A stretch of 6,811 nucleotides of DNA from the NCBI GenBank assembly GCA_041485845.1, contig JBGPKH010000509.1:1-6811 (forward strand), given 5' to 3'. Shown in pieces: positions 1-6,298 of the stretch (its first letter is position 1; the number at the start of each line of letters is the position of its first letter). The notes under the pieces are model-generated. The model had not been told where the DNA came from. It saw only the letters and a program-made list of their open reading frames with translations, and searched no databases. The DNA is from OMOG01 sp041485845. GTDB taxonomy: Bacteria > Acidobacteriota > Terriglobia > Bryobacterales > Bryobacteraceae. The position numbers and the translations under genes are program-made.

Positions 1-293
1 AGTCGCATCTGCGCAAGGAAGCCAAGCAGAAGGGCGAAGCCGAAGACCTGTCCAAACTGCTGACCGGCGTAAGCGTGACCATCGCGCAGAAGGCCGGCGA
101 GAACGACCAGTTGTTCGGCTCGGTCACGTCGAAGGACGTGGGCGACGCCCTGGCCTTGAAGAACTACACCATCGACCGGCGCAAGATCCATATGGACGAT
201 CCGATCAAACAACTCGGCGAGTACAAGGTGCCGGTGCGGCTGCACAAAGACGTGACGGCGGAAATCACCGTCGTTGTGGTCCGCGAAGAGTAA
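1..293 (+). CDS. rplI: 50S ribosomal protein L9, 3' part (5' end outside window)
   Basis: L9 binds 23S rRNA near the base of the L1 stalk of the large subunit and influences frame maintenance. The frame is open from the window edge (first full codon at position 3) to TAA at 291-293, giving 96 residues of a protein that is usually about 150, so roughly the first third (the N-terminal rRNA-binding domain) is missing. What remains is the end of the connecting helix, rich in K/E/A, and the complete C-terminal domain. Recognisable family signatures are LFGSVTSKDVGDAL and IDRRKIHMDDPIKQLGEYKV, followed by VPVRLHKDVTAEITVVVV at the C-terminus. A GTG at 75 is in frame but lies inside the domain and is not a start. 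In many bacteria rplI ends an rpsF-rpsR-rplI operon; the terminator about 80 nt downstream fits it being the last gene here. Confidence 0.96.
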   Translation, partial: SHLRKEAKQKGEAEDLSKLLTGVSVTIAQKAGENDQLFGSVTSKDVGDALALKNYTIDRRKIHMDDPIKQLGEYKVPVRLHKDVTAEITVVVVREE

Positions 294-373
294 AGGAGCG
301 GGGTCGGACAAAACTGTAACATACGCGCGATTTTTCCGTGCTGAGGCGGGCTCGCGTGGCGCTCCTGCGGTCC

Positions 374-403
374 GGGGCGGCGACGAACCGGCCCCTTTTT
401 TTT
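374..403 (+). terminator. Rho-independent terminator of the rplI transcript
   Basis: A GC-only stem, GGGGCGG (374-380) pairing with CCGGCCCC (388-395) with one bulged G, closes a 7-nt loop (381-387). It is followed directly by eight T residues (396-403). This is the classic hairpin plus U-tract arrangement, 80 nt after the rplI stop on the same strand. It is the only clear U-tract terminator in the window and separates the ribosomal operon from the accessory genes. Confidence 0.85.
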
Positions 404-441
404 CGCCGCGTTTGGGGGATTTCGTCGCTCAGTCGCGGAAT

Positions 442-519
442 CCGCTCCCTTTGGTCGCGGCTCGGTTTCGAAAGCCGCGTGTTTGCTTGTCGTTACAGAG
501 CCGCGACCACAGGGAGCGG
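442..519. repeat. Long hairpin-forming inverted repeat, 22-bp arms
   Basis: Positions 442-463 (CCGCTCCCTTTGG... ending GGCTC) are the reverse complement of 498-519 with a single mismatch (T451 against C510), giving a 21/22 stem around a 34-nt loop. The loop contains a second AGCCGCG (473-479) that duplicates the one in the right arm (499-505). The CGCGGCT of the left arm (456-462) can therefore pair locally with 473-479 in a 7-bp alternative hairpin. There is no T-tract after it and no coding signal through it. From memory, not checked, palindromes of this wording (CGCTCCCT...GTCGCGGCTC) recur in intergenic DNA of Acidobacteriota and Planctomycetota. A dispersed REP-like element is therefore the best guess; a 5'-UTR structure of the next gene is the alternative. 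Confidence 0.85.
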
Positions 520-555
520 TCGACGAGAACCGGCTTCCCCAAGATCGGTTATGCA

Positions 556-575
556 CCCCCCCAATCCCCAACCCC
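556..575 (-). other. C-rich tract, possible G-quadruplex on the minus strand
   Basis: Runs of 7, 4 and 4 C residues (556-562, 566-569, 572-575) are separated by AAT and AA. On the minus strand this reads GGGG-TT-GGGG-ATT-GGGGGGG, which satisfies a four-run GGG quadruplex pattern if the 7-G run is split in two. It ends 29 nt before the start of the oxidoreductase gene and just upstream of a -10-like hexamer. Any functional role is inference. Confidence 0.35.
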
Positions 576-581
576 TTGCGC

Positions 582-599
582 TAAGATGTCTCCACGAGG
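582..599 (+). promoter_or_regulatory. -10-like element and Shine-Dalgarno of the oxidoreductase gene
   Basis: GAGG at 596-599 lies 5 nt before ATG 605 and is the main reason for choosing that start over upstream in-frame ATGs at 551 and 338. TAAGAT at 582-587 matches the -10 consensus at 4 of 6 positions, but no recognisable -35 hexamer sits 16-18 nt before it. The RBS is credible; the promoter is weakly supported. Confidence 0.4.
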
Positions 600-604
600 C
601 TGCT

Positions 605-1963
605 ATGGACGAATTGACGCGCCGTGATTTTGCCCGTGGGGCGGGGCTGGCGACCGCTTTGAGTTATTCCCGGATTCTGGGCGCGAACGATCGCGTCGGT
701 GTCGGATACATCGGCCTGGGCAATCGCGGCGACCAGGTACACGATGCCTTCCTGGAACACGGCGATGCTCAGACGGCAGCCGTCTGCGATCTGCGCGACG
801 ACTACCTGGACCTGGCCGTGAGGAAATCTCGCGCCACTCCCAAGAAATTCAAGGAGTACAAGAAGCTCCTCGAAGATAAAGATCTCGACGCGGTGGTGAT
901 TGCCACGCCGGATCACTGGCACGCCCTGATGTTTATCGACGCCTGCAATGCGGGCAAGGATGTCTACGTGGAGAAGCCGTTGAGCCTGACCGTAGTCGAG
1001 GGCCGCAAGATGGTGGAGACGGCCAATCGGACGAAGCGCGTAGTGCAGGTGGGAACCAACCGGCGGAGCTGGAAGTCGTATCGGGAAGCGGCGGAATTCG
1101 TGCGCTCCGGCGGCATCGGCCACGTCACCGTGGCGCGGTGCTTTCACGTCAAGAACGAGTGGCCCAATGGATTGGGTGCGGCGCCCGCGGGTCCGCCGCC
1201 CAGCGAGTGGGAGTGGGATCAGTGGCTGGGACCCGCGCCCAAAGTGCCATATGACGCCAACCGCGAGTTCTACAATTTCCGCTGGTTTTATCACTACTCG
1301 GGCGGCCAGCTCACCAATTTCGGCGTGCATTTCGTGGATGTGATCCGCTGGTTCATCGGGCAGGATTCGCCGCGCGCCGTCACGGCCATCGGCGGCAAGT
1401 TCGCCGCCATCCAGGACAACCGCGAAATTCCCGATACGCTCGAAGTGCTCTGGGAATTCGACAACACCCTAGTCGTCTTCGAACAGTACAACGCCAATGC
1501 GGCTCCGGGCAATGTGCCCAACTCCGAAATCGAGCTGCGCGGCACCAAGGGGACGATGTATATTCGCAACAGCAACTGGGACATCGTGCCCGAAAAAATC
1601 AGCGACGGCCGTATCGGGTACGATCGCGGCAAGGGATACGGCAATCCGGTGGATCGCAGCCACGCCAACGCCGTGGACGCGGTGCGGCGCCCCGCGATGG
1701 AGCCGCGCAGCGCCAAGGGCAGCACCAGCTCCGACACCACCGCGCACACCCGCAACTTTCTGGACTGCATCAAGACGCGCGGCAAATGCAACGCCGATAT
1801 TCTCACCGGGCACCTCTCCACCAGCGCCACCCTGATCGGCAACATCGCGCACCGCAACCGCAGTCTTCTCGAATGGGATGCCAACGCGGAACGCTTCACC
1901 AACAACGCCGCGGCCAACCAGTGGCTGAGCTATCAGTACCGGGCGCCGTATAAGTTGGGGTAA
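605..1963 (+). CDS. Gfo/Idh/MocA-family NAD(P)-dependent oxidoreductase, Tat-exported
   Basis: A 452-residue predicted dehydrogenase that probably oxidises or reduces a sugar or cyclitol with NAD(P); the substrate cannot be read from sequence. The N-terminal Rossmann fold shows GYIGLGNRG (residues 34-42) as the dinucleotide loop, then TPDHWH (101-106) and the family lysine motif EKP (123-125). The C-terminal alpha/beta domain has WDQWLGPAP (204-212) and GGQLTNFGVHFVDVIRW (233-249), where D in the common GG-x-x-x-D-x-G-x-H form is N238. The N-terminus, TRRDFARGAG followed by a modestly hydrophobic stretch ending near ILGA (24-27), looks like a twin-arginine signal, as in many acidobacterial and planctomycete members; Zymomonas glucose-fructose oxidoreductase is a known Tat-exported relative. 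The reading frame is open back to 338, but that extension crosses the rplI terminator and the inverted repeat and shows no protein-like composition. ATG 605 with GAGG upstream is preferred. The gene stands alone and converges on the DUF1501 operon. Confidence 0.93.
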   Translation: MDELTRRDFARGAGLATALSYSRILGANDRVGVGYIGLGNRGDQVHDAFLEHGDAQTAAVCDLRDDYLDLAVRKSRATPKKFKEYKKLLEDKDLDAVVIATPDHWHALMFIDACNAGKDVYVEKPLSLTVVEGRKMVETANRTKRVVQVGTNRRSWKSYREAAEFVRSGGIGHVTVARCFHVKNEWPNGLGAAPAGPPPSEWEWDQWLGPAPKVPYDANREFYNFRWFYHYSGGQLTNFGVHFVDVIRWFIGQDSPRAVTAIGGKFAAIQDNREIPDTLEVLWEFDNTLVVFEQYNANAAPGNVPNSEIELRGTKGTMYIRNSNWDIVPEKISDGRIGYDRGKGYGNPVDRSHANAVDAVRRPAMEPRSAKGSTSSDTTAHTRNFLDCIKTRGKCNADILTGHLSTSATLIGNIAHRNRSLLEWDANAERFTNNAAANQWLSYQYRAPYKLG

Positions 1964-1975
1964 CGGAACTAGAAT

Positions 1976-1997
1976 GACAGGCCAGGAGGCCTGTCCC
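1976..1997 (-). repeat. Palindromic REP-like element, copy 1, between convergent genes
   Basis: GACAGGCC (1976-1983) and GGCCTGTC (1988-1995) form a perfect 8-bp stem with a 4-nt loop. Read on the minus strand, the 22-nt unit starting GGGACAGGCCTCC (1997 to 1976) differs at one position from copy 2 at 6299-6320. It begins 4 nt after the DUF1501 stop codon and lies 12 nt after the oxidoreductase stop, and it fills most of the 38-bp convergent gap. There is no T-tract on either side, so it is not a standard intrinsic terminator, though it could act as a 3'-end stabilising hairpin or a bidirectional transcription block. Confidence 0.8.
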
Positions 1998-2001
1998 GCT
2001 C

Positions 2002-3384
2002 TCACACGATGGACCGGATCACCTCGCCCTGGATCTCCGTCAGGCGCTCGCGCCGCCACTGGTGCAGGTAAGACAACGCATTCTGATCCAGGCCCATCTG
2101 GTGCAGCACCGTAGTATGGATGTCGCGCAGATGATGGGGCTCCTCGACCGCGCGCAGGCCGATCTCGTCGGTCGCTCCCGTGACCGTCCCGCCGCGCACA
2201 CCGCCACCCGCCATCCACATGGTGAACCCGGTGTTGTTGTGGTCGCGCCCTTTGCCGCCCTGCCCTTCCGGAGTGCGTCCGAACTCTCCGCCCCACACGA
2301 CGAGAGTCGAATCGAGCAGACCGCGCTGCTTCAGGTCCTTCAGCAAACCCGCGATCGGCTTATCCGTGTGGGCCGCCATGCGGAGGTGGTTCTCCTCGAT
2401 ATCGTCGTGCGCGTCCCACTGCGAGATGGCCGGCCCTCCGGAGACTACCACCACCACACGCACGCCTTTCTCCACCAGCCGGCGCGCCAGCAGGCAGCGG
2501 CGGCCGTAATCGTCGGTGACGGGGTCGCCGACGCCGTACAGGTCCTGCACGTGCTGCGGCTCCTTCGCGATCTCGAAGACCGCCGGAGCTTCGGTTTGCA
2601 TCTTGAAAGCCAGATCGTAGGTGTTCATGCGCGCCGAGAATTCTTCGTCGCCGCGGCTCATCCGCGCCTGGTCGAGCTCGCGAATCAGCCCCATCGTTCT
2701 CTTGCGCTGGTCGAGCGAAACCCCGGGCGGAAGCTCCAGGTTCAGCACCGGCTTCTTACCGGCGCGGAACACGCTCGGCTGGTACGCCGCGGGAAGGAAG
2801 GCATTGGCATACACGGGCTGGCCGGCCTCGATGGTGCCGCCCGGGTCGGGCATCACTACGTATCCGGGGAGCGAGTCGCTCGCCGAGCCCAGCCCATAGA
2901 GCACCCACGACCCCATGCTCGGAAACCCCGGAATGATGCGCCCCGTGAACAGTTGATACTGCGCCGCGGAATGCACGAAAGCGTCCGCCTGGCAGGAGCG
3001 GATGACCGCCAGATCGTCCGCGCACGTAGCCGTGTGCGGCAGCAGGTCGGAAACCCACAGCCCGCTCTTGCCGTGCTGCTGAAACGTGCGCCTGGTGCCC
3101 AATAGCTTGGGCTCGCCGTTGATGAATTGCCGCTTGACCTCGCCGAACTCTTTGGGGCGCGGCTGGCCATTCAAGCGGTTGAGCAGGGGCTTCGGGTCGA
3201 ACGTCTCCAGGTGGCTCGGGCCGCCCGCCATGAAGAGAAAGACGACCGACTTCGCCTTGCCGGTTTCCGCGCCGCGAGCCTTTTCCTGTTGCAGGAGGGC
3301 GCCGAACGCGAGGCTGCCGAATCCGCAGAACGCGTCGGTGAGGAATTCGCGGCGATTGCGCGTGGGTCTCGAGTGCGCGTTCAT
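2002..3384 (-). CDS. DUF1501 family protein, Tat-exported
   Basis: A 460-residue member of the DUF1501 family (Pfam PF07394), distantly related to the alkaline phosphatase/sulfatase fold; its reaction is unknown. The N-terminus has a twin-arginine signal, RNRREFLTDAFCGFG (9-23) and then a hydrophobic stretch to about residue 31. Family blocks appear in order: VVFLFMAGGPSHLETFDPKP (47-66), SGGPAISQWDAHDD (315-328), LVVWGGEFGRTPEGQGG (361-377), GRDHNNTGFTMWMAGGGVRGG (379-399, likely metal- or active-site-like H/D residues), and a C-terminal HHLRDIHTTVLHQMGLD block (417-433). The length is normal for the family and the protein looks complete. ATG 3384 is chosen because GGAG lies 7 nt before it; an in-frame ATG at 3399 would overlap the upstream gene by 11 nt and has no comparable RBS. 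It starts 4 nt after the stop of the DUF1549/DUF1553 gene, so the two are almost certainly co-transcribed and translationally coupled. Annotators often call it a sulfatase-like protein, which the sequence does not prove. Confidence 0.94.
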   Translation of the reverse strand: MNAHSRPTRNRREFLTDAFCGFGSLAFGALLQQEKARGAETGKAKSVVFLFMAGGPSHLETFDPKPLLNRLNGQPRPKEFGEVKRQFINGEPKLLGTRRTFQQHGKSGLWVSDLLPHTATCADDLAVIRSCQADAFVHSAAQYQLFTGRIIPGFPSMGSWVLYGLGSASDSLPGYVVMPDPGGTIEAGQPVYANAFLPAAYQPSVFRAGKKPVLNLELPPGVSLDQRKRTMGLIRELDQARMSRGDEEFSARMNTYDLAFKMQTEAPAVFEIAKEPQHVQDLYGVGDPVTDDYGRRCLLARRLVEKGVRVVVVVSGGPAISQWDAHDDIEENHLRMAAHTDKPIAGLLKDLKQRGLLDSTLVVWGGEFGRTPEGQGGKGRDHNNTGFTMWMAGGGVRGGTVTGATDEIGLRAVEEPHHLRDIHTTVLHQMGLDQNALSYLHQWRRERLTEIQGEVIRSIV

Positions 3385-3388
3385 GCTT

Positions 3389-5356
3389 TCACTCCACATA
3401 CAGGAAATCGTTCACCAGAAAAATCGCCAGCGCGAATTCGCTCAGCGGTCCGTCCTTCAGATACCGCAGCGCGGCCTTTCGTTCGGCGGGATCGGGATCC
3501 CGTCCCAGGGCAAGCTGGTAAATGCGCCCGACCTGACGCTCACGACTCGGCCCGGCCTCGCGCCCTGCGCGCTGCGCGAGCGCTTTGGCCATAGCGTTTG
3601 AAAAGTCGCCGTTTAGCAGTTCCAGGGCTTGAGGTGCGTGCGTGCTCTCCTCGCGCCGCGCGCAGCTCAGCAGAAGATCGGGCGCGTCGAACACCTCCAG
3701 GAACGGCAGCCGCAGGTTGCGCTTCTGGAAGAGATAGATGCTCCGCCGGTTGAATTGGCCGGGATCGGGATTCACCGTCCATTGCGCAGGATTGTAGATC
3801 AACTTGACCAGCGCCGCCTCGATGGGCACGATCACGCTCGGGCCGCCCTGCTGCGGGTTGAGCCGGCCGCTCACCGCCAGCATGGCATCGCGCAGCTCTT
3901 CGGAGCTCAGCCGGCGCCGCGGATAACGCCAGAGCAGGCGATTGTCGGGGTCCTGCTCCAGCGCGTGCGGCGGGGCTTTGCTGACGTATTCCTGCTGGTA
4001 GCTGTTGCTCAGGAGAATCAGGCGGTGCAGCGGCTTCGTGCGGAAGCCGCCCTCGACAAACTGGTTGGCCAGCCAGTCGAGAAGCTCGGGATGGCTGGGG
4101 CGCGCGCCCATGCGCCCGAAGTCGTTGGGTGTCGCCACCAGCCCCGCTCCGAAGTGATGCTGCCAGATGCGATTCACCATCACCCGCGACGTCAGGGGAT
4201 TGGCGGGGCCGGTAATCCACTTCGCCAGCGCCAGGCGCGGCGCCGGTATCTTGTCGCCCCATTCCGGCGCGCCGTCGGGCAGCAGGACGCCGATGGGCCG
4301 CATCCCGACCCCGTCGCCCGGGTTTCCCGAATCGCCGCGGGCCAGGACATGCACCGGAAGGAACTTTGCCGGAACGTCTTCGACGGTTTGCAAAACTGGA
4401 AGGGGCAGTGGAAGCTCCGCCTCCTTTTGCGCGATCTGCTTTTCCAGTTCGTCGCTTTCCGGACCGGGCACGGACTTGCGTTTCGCCCGCAGGATTTTCA
4501 GCTCGGCCTCGATGGCCGCGGTCTTTTTCTTCCATTCGGACTGCTGTTCGGCGCTGGAGAGTGGAATGTCCCGGTGCTGCGTGGAGGCGAAGAACGCCTG
4601 CATGCGGTAGTAGTCCGTCTGGCGAATCGGGTCGAACTTGTGATCGTGGCAGCGCGCGCACCCCAGCGTGATCCCCAGCAGCCCGGAACCGATCACGTTG
4701 GTCATCTCCACCAGAATCTCGTTGCGGTTGTACGCCGCGTCCTGGTTGCCGGCGTTCTTGCGCAGCGGTCCCAGGCGGTGGAAACCGGCGGCCACCAGCA
4801 TCTCGTCTCGCGTGCCATCCATCTCGTCGCCGGCCAGTTGTTCGCGCAGGAACTGGTCGTACGGTTTGTCTTCGCGAATCGAGCGGATGACGTAATCCCG
4901 GTAGCGCCACGCCTCGGACCGGTGCGTGTCGTATTCGAAGCCGTCGCTTTCCGCGAATCGCACCACGTCCAGCCAATGCTGGGCCCAGCGCTCGCCGTAC
5001 TCCGGCGAATCGAGCAGGCGGTCCACCAGGCGCGGCCACGCGTCCGCCGTACGGTCGGCGACGAAGCGCGCGACCTCTTCGAGAGAAGGAGGCAGACCGG
5101 TCAGGTCGAAGTAGAGCCGGCGGATCAGCGTGCGGCGGCTGGCTGGAGGAGACGGCCTCAGCTCTTCTTTGCGGAGCTGCGCGAGGATGAAGGCGTCGAC
5201 CGGATTGCGCACCCACTGTCGGTCCGCCGGCGCTGAGAAGGACGGAATCGCCGGGTGCGCGCGCGGTTGGAAGGCCCAGTGCCGCCGCTCGGCGGCCGTA
5301 TAAGTCTCACCGGCTTGCGCGGCCACACAGAGCCACAAAAATGCCAGCATCCGCAT
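3389..5356 (-). CDS. DUF1549 and DUF1553 domain-containing protein (PSCyt2-PSD1 type), exported
   Basis: A 655-residue protein with the architecture common in Planctomycetota and Acidobacteriota: DUF1549/PSCyt2 (PF07583) and DUF1553/PSD1 (PF07587), both of unknown biochemical role. A short Sec-like signal (MRMLAFLWLCVAAQA, 1-15, cleavage likely after AQA) begins it. DUF1549 covers about 48-256: VRNPVDAFILAQL (49-61), LIRRLYFDLTGLPPS (77-91), ERWAQHWLDVVRFAESDGFE (122-141), and GCARCHDHKFDPI (232-244), which includes a CXXCH c-type heme motif (233-237). A charged, probably coiled-coil linker (about 270-314) follows. DUF1553 covers about 373-625: RLALAKWITGPANPLTSRVM (374-393), NRIWQHHFGAGLVATPNDFG (395-414), RRRLSSEELRDAMLAVSG (480-497), and CARREESTHAPQALELLNGD (565-584). 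No N-terminal PSCyt1 cytochrome domain is present, so it is shorter than many relatives. The frame is open to 5458, but that extension lacks a signal peptide and overlaps the divergent gene; ATG 5356 (or 5350) gives a sensible signal peptide. It is the first gene of an operon with DUF1501. Confidence 0.93.
   Translation of the reverse strand: MRMLAFLWLCVAAQAGETYTAAERRHWAFQPRAHPAIPSFSAPADRQWVRNPVDAFILAQLRKEELRPSPPASRRTLIRRLYFDLTGLPPSLEEVARFVADRTADAWPRLVDRLLDSPEYGERWAQHWLDVVRFAESDGFEYDTHRSEAWRYRDYVIRSIREDKPYDQFLREQLAGDEMDGTRDEMLVAAGFHRLGPLRKNAGNQDAAYNRNEILVEMTNVIGSGLLGITLGCARCHDHKFDPIRQTDYYRMQAFFASTQHRDIPLSSAEQQSEWKKKTAAIEAELKILRAKRKSVPGPESDELEKQIAQKEAELPLPLPVLQTVEDVPAKFLPVHVLARGDSGNPGDGVGMRPIGVLLPDGAPEWGDKIPAPRLALAKWITGPANPLTSRVMVNRIWQHHFGAGLVATPNDFGRMGARPSHPELLDWLANQFVEGGFRTKPLHRLILLSNSYQQEYVSKAPPHALEQDPDNRLLWRYPRRRLSSEELRDAMLAVSGRLNPQQGGPSVIVPIEAALVKLIYNPAQWTVNPDPGQFNRRSIYLFQKRNLRLPFLEVFDAPDLLLSCARREESTHAPQALELLNGDFSNAMAKALAQRAGREAGPSRERQVGRIYQLALGRDPDPAERKAALRYLKDGPLSEFALAIFLVNDFLYVE
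3392..3395 (-). promoter_or_regulatory. Shine-Dalgarno GGAG of the DUF1501 gene, inside the upstream CDS
   Basis: The minus strand reads GTGGAGTGAAAGCATG. GGAG lies in the last two codons of the DUF1549/DUF1553 gene, overlapping its stop region, with 7 nt to ATG 3384. This decides the start codon and indicates coupled translation. Confidence 0.75.
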
Positions 5357-5366
5357 TGCTGTTCCG

Positions 5367-5372
5367 ATTATA
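5367..5372 (-). promoter_or_regulatory. Perfect -10 box (TATAAT) for the leftward operon
   Basis: The minus strand reads GGGTATAATCGGAACAGCAATG. A consensus TATAAT ends 10 nt before ATG 5356, so transcription would start within a few bases of the start codon, giving a leaderless or nearly leaderless mRNA. Only a weak GGAA precedes the ATG. No -35 consensus is visible 16-19 nt upstream. Confidence 0.5.
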
Positions 5373-5398
5373 CCCGTACCTGACGCCCGCCCACCTGA

Positions 5399-5404
5399 TA
5401 TCCT
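5399..5404 (+). promoter_or_regulatory. -10-like TATCCT just before the amidohydrolase start
   Basis: TATCCT matches the -10 consensus at 4 of 6 positions and lies 7 nt before ATG 5412. No Shine-Dalgarno is visible between them. This fits the leaderless arrangement (a TAnnnT box 5-8 nt from the start codon), but the match is weak on its own and no -35 is seen. Confidence 0.3.
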
Positions 5405-5411
5405 GTCCTGC

Positions 5412-6296
5412 ATGTTGTCCCGCCGTTGCTTCCTGGCGTCTCTGGGCGCCTCCGCCATAGCTCAAGGTCAAGCCGCCGAGCCGATCATCGACATCCATCA
5501 ACACACCACCTACAGCGGGCGTAGCGACGCCGAGTTGATCGCGCACCAGCGCGAAATGGGCATTGCTAAGACGGTCCTGCTGCCCGCCGGTTCGAGATAC
5601 GGCCTTGCCGCCGGAGCGGGCGGCAATGACACGGTGGTCGCGATCGCGCGCCAGTACCCGCGCGAGTATCTGTTCTTCGCCAACGAGCTGCCGGATATCC
5701 CGGAGGCGCGCTCCGTTATCGAGGGATATCTCGCCATGGGCGCCATCGGGATCGGCGAGCAGAAATTCCCGGTGAGTGTCGATTCTTGGTCTATCGACCT
5801 GGTAGCGGAGATCGCGGAACAGCATCGCGTCCCGGTGCTTCTCCACTTCGAGCACAACGCCTACAACCTGGGATTCGAGAACTTCGGCAAGGTCGCGGCG
5901 CGCCACCCGAAGGTGAATTTCATCGGGCACGCACAGACCTGGTGGGGCAACATCAGCAAGGACCACAACCCTACGGAAATGTATCCGAAGGCGCCGGTCA
6001 CTCCCGGTGGCATCACCGACCGGCTGCTGTCGGAGCATCCCAACGTATACGGCGACATGTCGGCCGGGTCGGGGTTGAATTCCATGCTGCGCGACGAAGC
6101 TCACGCCCGCGATTTCCTGAAACGCCACCAGAACAAACTGCTCTTCGGCAGCGACTGCAGCGACCGGAAAGCCAATGGCCCGGACTGCCTCGGGTCGAAG
6201 ATCATCGCCGCCATCCGCCGCCTCGCGCCCGACAAGAGGGCCGAGCGCAAGATCCTCTACGGCAACGCCGTGAAGCTGCTGAAGATTCGCGTGTGA
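5412..6296 (+). CDS. Amidohydrolase-2 family metal-dependent hydrolase, Tat-exported
   Basis: A 294-residue TIM-barrel hydrolase of the amidohydrolase-2 type (PF04909), a group that includes lactone hydrolases and non-oxidative decarboxylases; the substrate cannot be assigned. Expected metal or catalytic positions are all present: HxH in DIHQH (H29, H31) on strand 1, E116 in GIGEQKF, H145 in VLLHFEHN, H173 in FIGHAQ, and D248 in LLFGSDCS on strand 8. The N-terminus LSRRCFLASLGASAIAQGQAA (2-22) is a compact twin-arginine signal with a likely cleavage site at GQAA|EP, so it should act in the periplasm. Length is typical for the family once the signal is removed. ATG 5412 is the first start that includes the RR motif; there is no clear RBS, but a -10-like box lies 7 nt upstream. 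It is divergent from the DUF1549/1553-DUF1501 operon across 55 bp, which suggests shared control. Confidence 0.92.
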   Translation: MLSRRCFLASLGASAIAQGQAAEPIIDIHQHTTYSGRSDAELIAHQREMGIAKTVLLPAGSRYGLAAGAGGNDTVVAIARQYPREYLFFANELPDIPEARSVIEGYLAMGAIGIGEQKFPVSVDSWSIDLVAEIAEQHRVPVLLHFEHNAYNLGFENFGKVAARHPKVNFIGHAQTWWGNISKDHNPTEMYPKAPVTPGGITDRLLSEHPNVYGDMSAGSGLNSMLRDEAHARDFLKRHQNKLLFGSDCSDRKANGPDCLGSKIIAAIRRLAPDKRAERKILYGNAVKLLKIRV

Positions 6297-6298
6297 GT

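Noticed and set aside
442..519. Inverted repeat as insertion-sequence ends (MITE)
   Set aside because: The span is only 78 bp and no flanking target-site duplication was evident; a REP-like hairpin fits better, though a MITE remnant cannot be excluded.
338..604. In-frame 5' extension of the oxidoreductase gene (start at 338, or at ATG 551)
   Set aside because: It would run through the rplI terminator and the inverted repeat, has arginine-rich non-domain sequence, and would bury the twin-arginine signal. ATG 605 has a GAGG 5 nt upstream.
1976..1997. Palindrome as a standard intrinsic terminator for the convergent genes
   Set aside because: No run of T follows the stem on either strand; a terminator role is possible but not supported by the usual signature, so it is listed as a repeat.
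3629..5236. 535-residue open frame on the plus strand opposite the DUF1549/DUF1553 gene
   Set aside because: Low-complexity arginine, alanine, valine and histidine composition with no recognisable domain; it is a codon-bias shadow of a well-supported gene in GC-rich DNA. The same holds for 2062-3105 (+), 3540-5216 (-) and 5307-6128 (-).
5357..5458. Longer N-terminus for the DUF1549/DUF1553 protein starting at 5458
   Set aside because: It overlaps the start of the divergent amidohydrolase, lacks a signal peptide, and has a perfect TATAAT inside it just before the preferred start.
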